Source of the DNA: Caryophanales bacterium UBA7642
GTDB taxonomy: Bacteria; Bacillota_I; Bacilli_A; RFN20; CAG-288
Assembly (NCBI GenBank): GCA_002483745.1
Contig: DLIM01000025.1
Span: forward strand, 1 to 55,931
Reading direction: 5' to 3'
DNA: 55,931 nucleotides
Shown one piece after another: positions 17,508-25,003 of the stretch (positions are counted from its first letter, which is position 1; the number at the start of each line of letters is the position of its first letter). The notes beneath the pieces are model-generated. The model searched no databases. It saw only the letters and a list, made by a program, of their open reading frames with translations, and had not been told where the DNA came from. A program made the translations under genes and the position numbers.

Positions 17508-18491
17508 CTATTTTTTACTCTTATCGCCTAAAGCATCTTCTTTTTCGTTTGTTTTGACAGGACGATTGTCTTGCCCAAAGTTGTCCTTAGTGTTTTTATC
17601 CGGGTCGATAAAGAATTTTTTCTTAAAATTATGAACGAATTGGCTTTCCTTCTTGGCATTCGATATGGTTGTTATTCCCTTCTGTATCGGAGAAGGAAGA
17701 GAAGCTAAGAAAGCTTTCTTTGACAGAGAAAGTTTATCCTTCTGCTCTTCACGCATCTTCTCATAACGGACTTCAATGCCGGATTTCTTAGCCCAGGAAG
17801 TTATTTTTCCGAAGATTCCTAAGGAATTGATGAAATCCAGTAGCATAACACCATAAATCACACCTAGGAAGAAAATGAAGATGACATTGGCAGTAGATGA
17901 TTTGCCATCGGCCGAAGGATTAAACATGAAGGCAAAACTGTTTTTGAAGCCTTCATAGACGAAAGGACTCAATCCATAGTAGTAAATAATGGCTACCACA
18001 AACCAGAGGACATCAAACATCGGGCAAACAATGCCTAAGATATTGCCTTTGATATTGGAATAGTCCCATAAACGGACTTTGAATCCCCGGACAAATATCA
18101 GACCGGCAATGAATTCCAGAAGTATCAAAGAGAATCCCATGATCAATATTGGGACTAAATCATAGACAGTGGCGCCGGAGACATAATTCAAAGAGAATAA
18201 ATCACCTAAAGGATTGTAAAACACCCAGCTTTTCGGTAAATAATAGACTAAAACCCAATCAAAGGTGAACATCAGCATTAAACCAAAACCATACAGAGGA
18301 AGCCAGGGCCCTTTCATGAAACCGGGGTTAACCCATTTCTTAGCCGTGAATATTCTTCGGAAAAGAACTTCAATTCCATAGCCTATCAAGTCACCAGTCA
18401 GAAACATGAATAGGTAAGCTAAAAACAATTGACTGCCATTAGCCATAATCGGAGCAGAATCACTTAACATCATTACTGAATTCATAGTCAA
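17508..18491 (-). CDS. CmpB-like membrane protein (copy 2)
   Basis: 327 residues, the same length as its paralogue at 8110-9093 and near-identical over 'NPGFMKGPWLPLYGFGL', 'FIAGLIFVRGFKVRLWDY' and 'SNIKGNILGIVCPMFD'. Divergence concentrates at the extreme N-terminus and the C-terminal tail, where 'FFIDPDKNTKDNFGQDNRPV' is still kept. The retained tail motif in both copies points to a conserved cytosolic interaction, perhaps with the co-duplicated small membrane protein (inference). Function otherwise as for copy 1. Confidence 0.8.
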   Translation of the reverse strand: MTMNSVMMLSDSAPIMANGSQLFLAYLFMFLTGDLIGYGIEVLFRRIFTAKKWVNPGFMKGPWLPLYGFGLMLMFTFDWVLVYYLPKSWVFYNPLGDLFSLNYVSGATVYDLVPILIMGFSLILLEFIAGLIFVRGFKVRLWDYSNIKGNILGIVCPMFDVLWFVVAIIYYYGLSPFVYEGFKNSFAFMFNPSADGKSSTANVIFIFFLGVIYGVMLLDFINSLGIFGKITSWAKKSGIEVRYEKMREEQKDKLSLSKKAFLASLPSPIQKGITTISNAKKESQFVHNFKKKFFIDPDKNTKDNFGQDNRPVKTNEKEDALGDKSKK

Positions 18492-18513
18492 TCGCAGCCT
18501 CTTTTTTCTTTAA

Positions 18514-18532
18514 TTATGATAGCATATTATTA
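18514..18532. promoter_or_regulatory. Conserved 19-bp CmpB/fmt intergenic element, copy 2
   Basis: Identical to the 19-mer at 9114-9132 and at the same distance (34 bp) from the fmt ATG. Confidence 0.6.
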
Positions 18533-18566
18533 TCAGAATACGATGCATAAAGAAGGAGATAAAATT

Positions 18567-19499
18567 ATGGGAAAAGAAAAAATCGTTTTTTTGGGAACGC
18601 CGGAGATATCAGCCTATCTTTTAGAAGGCTTAGTCACTAACGGCTTCAATGTCGTTGGAGTCATCACCAAAGAAGATAAAGTCCGGGGAAGAAACAATCA
18701 GGTTGAAGAAAGCCCCGTTGCCCTTAAAGCTCACCAATTTAATATTCCGGTCTTCAAGCCTCACCGTCTCAACAAGGATTTTGCCTTTTTGCCTTCATTG
18801 GATTCTGATCTTCTACTGACTTTTGCCTATGGCCAATTGATTTCGGATGAGATTCTAGCCTTGCCTCATTTCAAGCCTCTTAATCTTCATGCTTCTTTAC
18901 TGCCTAAGTACCGAGGGGCTGCTCCTATTCAATATGCTTTACGTAACGGAGAAAAAGAAACCGGTGTCACTTTAATGGAAATGGTCCATGAAATGGATGC
19001 CGGAGACATCTATGGGGTTAGGAAATTGGCAATTGACCCAAAAGACAATTACACAAGCCTTGCCAATAAGTTAGCTGCCTTAGCCTTAGAAGTAGCTACA
19101 ACCTATCTTCCGCTTTTCTTCAAAGGTGAAATCAAACCAGTTAAACAAGATCCTAACTTAGTTTCCTTTTGCCCTAGCATCAAGAAAGAAGAAGAAAAGC
19201 TGAATTTAGCAGTTGATCCAATTACCTTTGTCAACCAGGTACGTTCTTTATCACTCACACCTGGCGGATATGTCTTGGCTAATGGTGAACAACTGAAAAT
19301 TTATGAGGCTGAAGCCTTAAACGACAGTGTCACGGCACCGGTAGGTACTATTATTGAAGCCCATAAGAAAAACCTGGTCATCCAATTAGGAAAAGGCCAG
19401 GCAAAGATTCTAACTTTACAGCGTCCAGGCAAGAAGATGATGAGTGCCGCCGACTTCAACAACGGGGTCAGAGACTTTTCAAAGGTAGTGCTGGATTAA
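18567..19499 (+). CDS. fmt: Methionyl-tRNA formyltransferase (copy 2)
   Basis: 310 residues, full length, with the catalytic N-x-H ('LNLHASLLPKYRGAAP') and Asp ('MDAGDI') intact, so both copies should be active formyltransferases. Changes relative to copy 1 are spread through surface helices and the linker; the C-terminal 'LQRPGKKMMSAADFNNGVRDF' is almost the same. I chose ATG 18567 because AAGGAGAT lies at 18552-18559 and because this start aligns with copy 1. Two fmt genes in one small genome are unusual, and the window gives no clue to specialisation. It overlaps the convergent flavin reductase-like gene by 32 bp. Confidence 0.92.
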   Translation: MGKEKIVFLGTPEISAYLLEGLVTNGFNVVGVITKEDKVRGRNNQVEESPVALKAHQFNIPVFKPHRLNKDFAFLPSLDSDLLLTFAYGQLISDEILALPHFKPLNLHASLLPKYRGAAPIQYALRNGEKETGVTLMEMVHEMDAGDIYGVRKLAIDPKDNYTSLANKLAALALEVATTYLPLFFKGEIKPVKQDPNLVSFCPSIKKEEEKLNLAVDPITFVNQVRSLSLTPGGYVLANGEQLKIYEAEALNDSVTAPVGTIIEAHKKNLVIQLGKGQAKILTLQRPGKKMMSAADFNNGVRDFSKVVLD

Positions 19500-20007
19500 T
19501 TCTGGCATCGCTAGTCAGGACTTTTGTAATCTTGTAAATATAGATGTAGTAAAGGGAATTCTCAAATTTGTGGGTCTGTTTGATTTGTTTATCCGCTAAG
19601 TCGCCACGATGAATCTTCGAGACATAGACTTTCTCACCGAAAATGACAAGATTGGATTTCTCGAAATACGGGAACCCGTCATCACTTAATACCTTCAGTC
19701 CCGATTCAGCAAACTTATCATGATCATAGCCAGACATCTTCCTGAACATGGCTGAATACTGATGTCCGACTTCATCCATCCTGCAAAGCACGGACCGCGT
19801 AGACTTATCAAGAAGCTTGCGTGAATATCTTTCTTTTTTGATGAATAAAGTGTAAACCGAATAATTAAAAAGATATCCAAACTCACCCCAAGAGACGGTC
19901 ATGGCATTCTTCTTGCCTTCAGCACTCGAAATCAAAACCATATTGTCCTGGGAAAATAAAGTAATTGGATTTTCCTTAACGAACACTTCACCGCTGATTG
20001 TTCTCAT
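19468..20007 (-). CDS. Flavin reductase-like FMN-binding split-barrel protein (copy 2)
   Basis: 179 residues, two longer than copy 1 at the C-terminus. 'GEVFVKENPITLFSQDNMVL' is identical between the copies, as are the FMN loop 'KKNAMTVSWGE' and 'YFEKSNLVIFGEKVYVSKI' with one substitution. The start codon follows a GAGGAG-type site. It is convergent with fmt and divergent from ybaK. The enzyme's electron acceptor is unknown. Confidence 0.75.
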   Translation of the reverse strand: MRTISGEVFVKENPITLFSQDNMVLISSAEGKKNAMTVSWGEFGYLFNYSVYTLFIKKERYSRKLLDKSTRSVLCRMDEVGHQYSAMFRKMSGYDHDKFAESGLKVLSDDGFPYFEKSNLVIFGEKVYVSKIHRGDLADKQIKQTHKFENSLYYIYIYKITKVLTSDARINPALPLKSL

Positions 20008-20078
20008 AATTCCTCTCCTCTAGTTTTCTAAAAGCTTCAGATTGATTATATAATATATTCATAGAGGTCCGAAACCAA

Positions 20079-20546
20079 ATGAATAAAACCAATGTTATGA
20101 GAATTCTGGATAGTCTGAAAATCACCTATAAAGCTCATGATTACTCCAAAACGGATGCTTTAAGTGCAGATAGCGTAGCCAAGGCTCTTAATGAAAATCC
20201 CTTGAAAGTCTTCAAAACCCTCGTAACGGTTGGGAAAAGCAAAGAACACTATGTCTTCGTTGTCCCCTCTACAAGTGAGTTAGACTTAAAGAAAGCCGCC
20301 AAAGCCGCCGATGAGAAGAATATCGAAATGATCACTCAAAAAGAATTGCTGCCACTTACAGGTTACATACATGGTGGCTGTTCTCCGATTGGAATGAAGA
20401 AACGCTTAGCTGTCTTTGTGGATAGTACCGCTAAAGGCTTTGATACTATTTATGTCTCTGGGGGAAAGGTTGGTCTTCAGGTCGAACTAAGCCCGAATGA
20501 TCTAAATAAAGCCACTGATTGTCAGTTCGTTGATTTGCAAGCCTAA
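20079..20546 (+). CDS. ybaK: YbaK/EbsC-type Cys-tRNA(Pro) deacylase (copy 2)
   Basis: 155 residues, the same length as copy 1. The lysine-bearing 'NPLKVFKTLVTVGKSKEHYV' and 'LLPLTGYIHGGCSPIGMKK' are conserved, so the trans-editing activity should be retained. A TATAAT lies at 20049-20054 and a GAGGT ribosome binding site just before the ATG. The GH13 gene starts 16 bp after its stop, repeating the copy 1 arrangement. Confidence 0.87.
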   Translation: MNKTNVMRILDSLKITYKAHDYSKTDALSADSVAKALNENPLKVFKTLVTVGKSKEHYVFVVPSTSELDLKKAAKAADEKNIEMITQKELLPLTGYIHGGCSPIGMKKRLAVFVDSTAKGFDTIYVSGGKVGLQVELSPNDLNKATDCQFVDLQA

Positions 20547-20562
20547 AAAGGAGAATGTATAT

Positions 20563-22116
20563 ATGAATTCACATCCGGAATGGCTAGACAAGGCGTGCTT
20601 CTATGAGATTTATCCTCAATCCTTCTTGGATACCAATAATGATGGCATCGGAGACTTAAAGGGAATCGAGGAAAAACTGGATTACATCAAAGGTGTCGGT
20701 TTCAATGCTTTGTGGCTGAACCCGATTTTCGAATCCACATTCTTTGATGCCGGCTATGATGTCTCTGATTATAAGAAAGTTGCTACCCGTTATGGCGGAA
20801 ACATAGCTTTAACTAGACTAATAAAAGCCTGTCATCATAAAAAAATTAAGTTGTTATTAGACTTAGTTCCCGGACATACCGCGATTGACCATCCTTGGTT
20901 CAAGGAATCAATGAAAGATGAAAAGAATCCTTATTCGGAAAGATACATTTGGACTACCAATGTCTGGGAATGCCCAAAGGATCTTAATTGTATCCGTGGG
21001 TTCAGCCAACGAAACGGAGCCTGCATCACTAATTTCTTCTCTATACAACCGGCTTTGAACTACGGATTCACTAATATTGAGAATCCGGATTTTGAAAAGC
21101 CAATTACAGCAAAAGGTCCTCAGGACACTATCAAAGCCATGATCGATGTGATTCGTTTCTATCTTAAGCAAGGGGTTGATGGCTTTAGAGTAGATATGGC
21201 TGGCTGGTTAGTGAAAAGAGATCCGGAAGGAAAAGGGACCATGGAAGTCTGGAAACAGATTTTCAAAACCATAAACAAGGAATTCCCAGAAGCGGTCTTT
21301 GTCTCCGAATGGTGCAATCCCCGAAGATCCTTATCCAGCGGATTTGATATGGACTTTTTGCTCCAGGACGAATTCAACCTCAACGATTCTTTGTTGACTC
21401 GCTGCAAGCATCCTTATTTCCGTTTTCATGAAACTGAAAGCGACAGTAAGGTCTTCATGGATTATTTCGAAGACTTATATGAAGTGGCGAAATCAAACGG
21501 CAAATATCTGTCACTCATTTCTGGCAACCATGACACTATCAGAATAGCTAAATCCTTGAATAATCAGGAATTGAAGTTCTATTATGCCTTCATGTATACC
21601 GTTCCAAATGTTCCCTTCATGTATTATGGAGATGAACTAGGTATGAAATACGAGGAACATCTGAAATCAGTGGAAGGCGGTTATCAAAGAACCGGTTCAA
21701 GATCACCGATGCAGTGGACAAAGTCTACTTTAGCCGGCTTCACGAGAAATAAGAATCCTTATATTTCCATCAATCCTGATCGAAAAGGATTAAGCGTAGA
21801 AGAAGAAAGCAAAGATTCCAAATCCCTGCTTTGGTTTGTCAAAGAGCTGCTGACCGTCAAAAAAGAACATCCGGCTTTGGACAATAATGCCTCTTTCAGA
21901 ATCGAATACAATCAGGCGGGTCAGTTCCCGTTAGTCTATACTCGAGAAAAAGGTGACGATAAAGTAATGGTTGTCTTTAATCCTACTGATGTCAAGAAAG
22001 TCATACCTTTTAACCGTGAGAAAGTAAAACTTCTTCTTAAAATCGGCAAAGCCGATTTAGCCGATTGCTACATCAACATCAATAAACAATCTCTGGCAAT
22101 CTTCTCAATCAAGTAA
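20563..22116 (+). CDS. GH13 alpha-glucosidase / oligo-1,6-glucosidase-like (copy 2)
   Basis: 517 residues and collinear with 11168-12721. The conserved GH13 regions are 'DLVPGHTA', 'GFRVDMAG', 'VSEWCN' and 'SGNHDT', so nucleophile, acid/base and transition-state Asp are intact, with the same Gly in place of the usual Asn in region I. After region III, copy 2 has 'WCNPRRSLSSGFDMDF' where copy 1 has 'WNSPKNSLASGFDMDF'; changes next to the active site could shift specificity. The start was set at ATG 20563, preceded by AAGGAG; an ATG 33 bp upstream lies inside ybaK. A terminator follows. Confidence 0.88.
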   Translation: MNSHPEWLDKACFYEIYPQSFLDTNNDGIGDLKGIEEKLDYIKGVGFNALWLNPIFESTFFDAGYDVSDYKKVATRYGGNIALTRLIKACHHKKIKLLLDLVPGHTAIDHPWFKESMKDEKNPYSERYIWTTNVWECPKDLNCIRGFSQRNGACITNFFSIQPALNYGFTNIENPDFEKPITAKGPQDTIKAMIDVIRFYLKQGVDGFRVDMAGWLVKRDPEGKGTMEVWKQIFKTINKEFPEAVFVSEWCNPRRSLSSGFDMDFLLQDEFNLNDSLLTRCKHPYFRFHETESDSKVFMDYFEDLYEVAKSNGKYLSLISGNHDTIRIAKSLNNQELKFYYAFMYTVPNVPFMYYGDELGMKYEEHLKSVEGGYQRTGSRSPMQWTKSTLAGFTRNKNPYISINPDRKGLSVEEESKDSKSLLWFVKELLTVKKEHPALDNNASFRIEYNQAGQFPLVYTREKGDDKVMVVFNPTDVKKVIPFNREKVKLLLKIGKADLADCYININKQSLAIFSIK

Positions 22117-22131
22117 AAAATCAAAGCATGA

Positions 22132-22163
22132 AAAATGGGGAAGGCAGTTAGCCTTCCCCATTT
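22132..22163. terminator. Bidirectional terminator between GH13 copy 2 and fba
   Basis: A stem of about 13 bp (AAATGGGGAAGGC with GCCTTCCCCATTT) lies between two convergent genes, with A/T tracts on both sides. Confidence 0.88.
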
Positions 22164-22177
22164 AAATTGACTCTTAT

Positions 22178-23053
22178 TTAGTAATTAGCCTTGTTGACAG
22201 AACCGAAGAGCTTGATCTTCTCTTCAACCTTGGCCTTGATAGCTTCATAGCCAGGCTTCAATAACTTACGAGGATCGAAACCCTTGTTAAGATAATCATG
22301 AGCTAAGCCAGCAGCGCAATACTTTTCAGTAGCTTCAGCGAAAGCCAACTGGCATTCAGTGTTGACATTGACCTTAGAAACACCTTCGATGATAGCCTGT
22401 TTGACCTGATTATCAGGAATACCGCTTCCGCCATGTAAGACAAGAGGAATATTATTAGTAGCAGCATTGATCTTGGCTAAGACATCAAGATGAAGTCCCT
22501 TCCAATCCTTAGGATAGATGCCATGGATGTTACCGATACCGGCAGCTAAGCAATCAATACCTAAAGACACAATCTGAGCACATTCCTTAGGATCAGCAAT
22601 TTCACCATCAGCAGTGACGCCATCCTCAGTTCCACCAATGGAGCCGACTTCAGCTTCGATTGATAAACCATTATCATGAGCCAGATTTACTAACTCCTTA
22701 GTATGAGCAATGTTAGTTTCAAAGCTATCATGAGAACCATCATACATGATGGAAGTATAGCCGGCAGCAATGCAGGCTTTAGCACCTTCATAAGTGCCAT
22801 GATCAAGATGTAAGCAAACCGGAACAGTGATATTCAAATCCTTATCAAGAGCACGGACAAGCTGAGCAACAGCATAGAAGCCACCCATATACTTGCCGGC
22901 ACCTTCAGAAGTAGCAATGATGACAGGAGAGTTAAGTTCCTGAGCGGCTAAGAGAATCGCCTTAGACCATTCGAGGTTGTTGGTGTTGAAATGACCAACA
23001 GCATAGTGACCGTCTTTAGCAACTCTTAACATTCTTGTAAGATTAACTAACAT
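22178..23053 (-). CDS. fba: Class II fructose-bisphosphate aldolase
   Basis: 291 residues. It cleaves fructose 1,6-bisphosphate to the two triose phosphates using Zn2+. Class II features are 'HYAVGHFNTNNLEW', 'CLHLDHGTYE' (D84 catalytic, H85 a zinc ligand), 'SIMYDGSH', 'EAEVGSIGGTED', 'GNIHGIY' (zinc His), 'VLHGGSGIP' and 'KVNVNTE'. It is followed by a strong bidirectional terminator. Its promoter lies in the 294-bp divergent region shared with the isomerase-like gene. It is one of three glycolytic genes in this window. Confidence 0.95.
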   Translation of the reverse strand: MLVNLTRMLRVAKDGHYAVGHFNTNNLEWSKAILLAAQELNSPVIIATSEGAGKYMGGFYAVAQLVRALDKDLNITVPVCLHLDHGTYEGAKACIAAGYTSIMYDGSHDSFETNIAHTKELVNLAHDNGLSIEAEVGSIGGTEDGVTADGEIADPKECAQIVSLGIDCLAAGIGNIHGIYPKDWKGLHLDVLAKINAATNNIPLVLHGGSGIPDNQVKQAIIEGVSKVNVNTECQLAFAEATEKYCAAGLAHDYLNKGFDPRKLLKPGYEAIKAKVEEKIKLFGSVNKANY

Positions 23054-23347
23054 TATTTGAAACCTCCTAAGTTTCGAAAGCTCTACTATTCTATATAAAT
23101 TTTTTCACCCTGTAAAGAAATCTTGACACAAATATGCTTAAAAAGAGATAGCCAAACTTCTTTTTGAAATTACCTTTTTGCATATAAAGAAATGAAAAGC
23201 GTATCAAATAGTATCTTAGAATTTTTCCCTTACGGAAAAGTCTCTTGAAAATTCTCCTATTTTGTCTAATTTAAAGACTTTTTTAAGCCATTCTTGCTTG
23301 ACAATTTTGCTATGAAGAAGTACGATTTACGTAAAGGAATTTGCCAT

Positions 23348-24920
23348 ATGTCTACAGTAAAACTTTTGCTAATTGATGAAAAAAGTATTTGCTATGGTTC
23401 TTCATCAAAATTTTATGACCTCTTTTTTGAAAAACTACATAATGAATGCCCGGAATTAAACTTTTCTTTTGCTAAATCAAACGATGATTTTTACTCTGGG
23501 GATAAGTGTTCTAGTACCAGGCATGAAAGGTGGTTTGGACCGGTCCTTTATTGATGCCATTTTTCACTTTACCCCACCTTTTTATATTCTTCCTATTCCT
23601 GGTTCAGATTCCACTTCTGTCGCAATTGATATGTCAGGATTCTTCAATAGATATAACATTCCACATATTGTCATGCTGGGAAGCGGTGAAGAAATCTGCA
23701 ATTCTATAAAACAATGTATTATTAACACCAAATTGATGGATACAACTGATTCTTTGTATATCGGCTTTATTGGGGCCAATGGTGCTATAAATACTTTCTC
23801 TTCTGATATGCCTATTCTTAAATTACGTAATAGGTTCAGCACAAAAATAAAAATCATAAGAGAAACCGAAGTCTTTGAGTCTTTCGTCAATACTCCTTCT
23901 ATGACCATCCCACAAAATTTCTTTAAAGTATCATGGGATTATTATGAGCTTGATAAATCCTACCGACTGTATTTAGTTTTAAAGAACATTATTAAGAAAT
24001 ATAAGCTAGACGGCCTAATGATTTCCTGCCTGGAAATCACGAAGTATCTAAAAACCACCGGTTGTTTAGCTTTGGCCAAACTTGATGAAGAAGGGTATTT
24101 GGTTTGCTGTGGAAATGATTTAGCCACAATACCAGCCGTCCTGATAGCTAAATCCATTCTTAAACTTCCTTGCTTTATTGCCCATCCCTATAACTTCCTT
24201 ACCGAAAAGAAATCGGTGGATATGGCCGGTTCTTATCTTTCGTATAACATTTGCCCTTCATATCAAGCAGACACTGAAGGCATGAGTAGACAAGGATTAT
24301 GCCTAAAAGGGAATATTCCTTTAGGCCCTGTCACTTTATTGAAGATTTCAGGTTTCACTAATTTTTATTTCTGCCTTGAAGCTAATCTCACTGAAAATAT
24401 TGAAGCACCTAATGTGGCAACAAATGCAGTCAGAATAGTTTTCGACAATTATGATATGTCTGATTACTCGCTACCTATCGGGAAAAGAATAATCATAATA
24501 CCAGGACATCAGAAAGCAAAAATTGATGATTATTTAATTCATCGTGGATTTACCAGTTTTAGAAAGCCTAAAAATCCAAAGTCCTATTATTTAGAGGTTT
24601 CCCACAAGAGTTTCATGTTAATCAGAGACCGTCAAAAGGTTGTCTCCTTTAGCAAACAGGTGGATTACTGCGGTTCTTTAAAGATTGGAACAGTAGTAAG
24701 ACTAATTGATGAAGACACGGGTGAAATAACTTCTATTAAGTTTGAATCGACCGAAACCTATAATTCTGCTCAGGAGATAATCAATAAGTTCGGTAAGTCA
24801 ATTTTGAATTATGATGGGACTTATATCAATATGTACGGAACCAAAAAAACGGTTGAGGAATTAGATAAAGATCATGAGGTATATTCAGTTGCTGTTTTAA
24901 ATAAATGTCCAAACCAATAA
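23348..24920 (+). pseudogene. Sugar-isomerase-fold protein with ASCH-like domain, frameshifted (paralogue 1)
   Basis: From ATG 23348 (AAAGGA site at 23333) one frame codes 'MSTVKLLLIDEKS...SNDDFYS' and ends at 23554; the rest of the protein is in the +1 frame from 'GISVLVPGMKGG' to 24920. Removing one base near 23488-23530 (for example from G4 at 23498-23501) gives 523 residues, matching the intact 522-residue paralogue at 25004-26572. The fold resembles L-fucose/L-arabinose isomerases: an N-terminal Rossmann-like part, then a C-terminal domain with 'LMISCLEITKYLKTTGCLAL', 'EEGYLVCCGNDLA' and 'GPVTLLKISG'. The last 110 residues resemble an ASCH domain. Sequencing error and true pseudogene are both possible. 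Confidence 0.6.
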
Positions 24921-25003
24921 CATTTCTAAATCTAAGGTGTTTTTTAAAAATTTTGTCAACTAAGCTGATTTATAATATAATAAATTAGGAGGAAAGGAAA
25001 TTT

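Larger units (their letters stand above)
17122..22116. repeat. Diverged segmental duplication, copy 2 (six genes, 4,995 bp)
   Basis: Counterpart of 7727-12721: same six genes, order, strands and total length. Gene lengths in residues (copy 1/copy 2) are 106/106, 327/327, 310/310, 177/179, 155/155 and 517/517. Confidence 0.95.
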
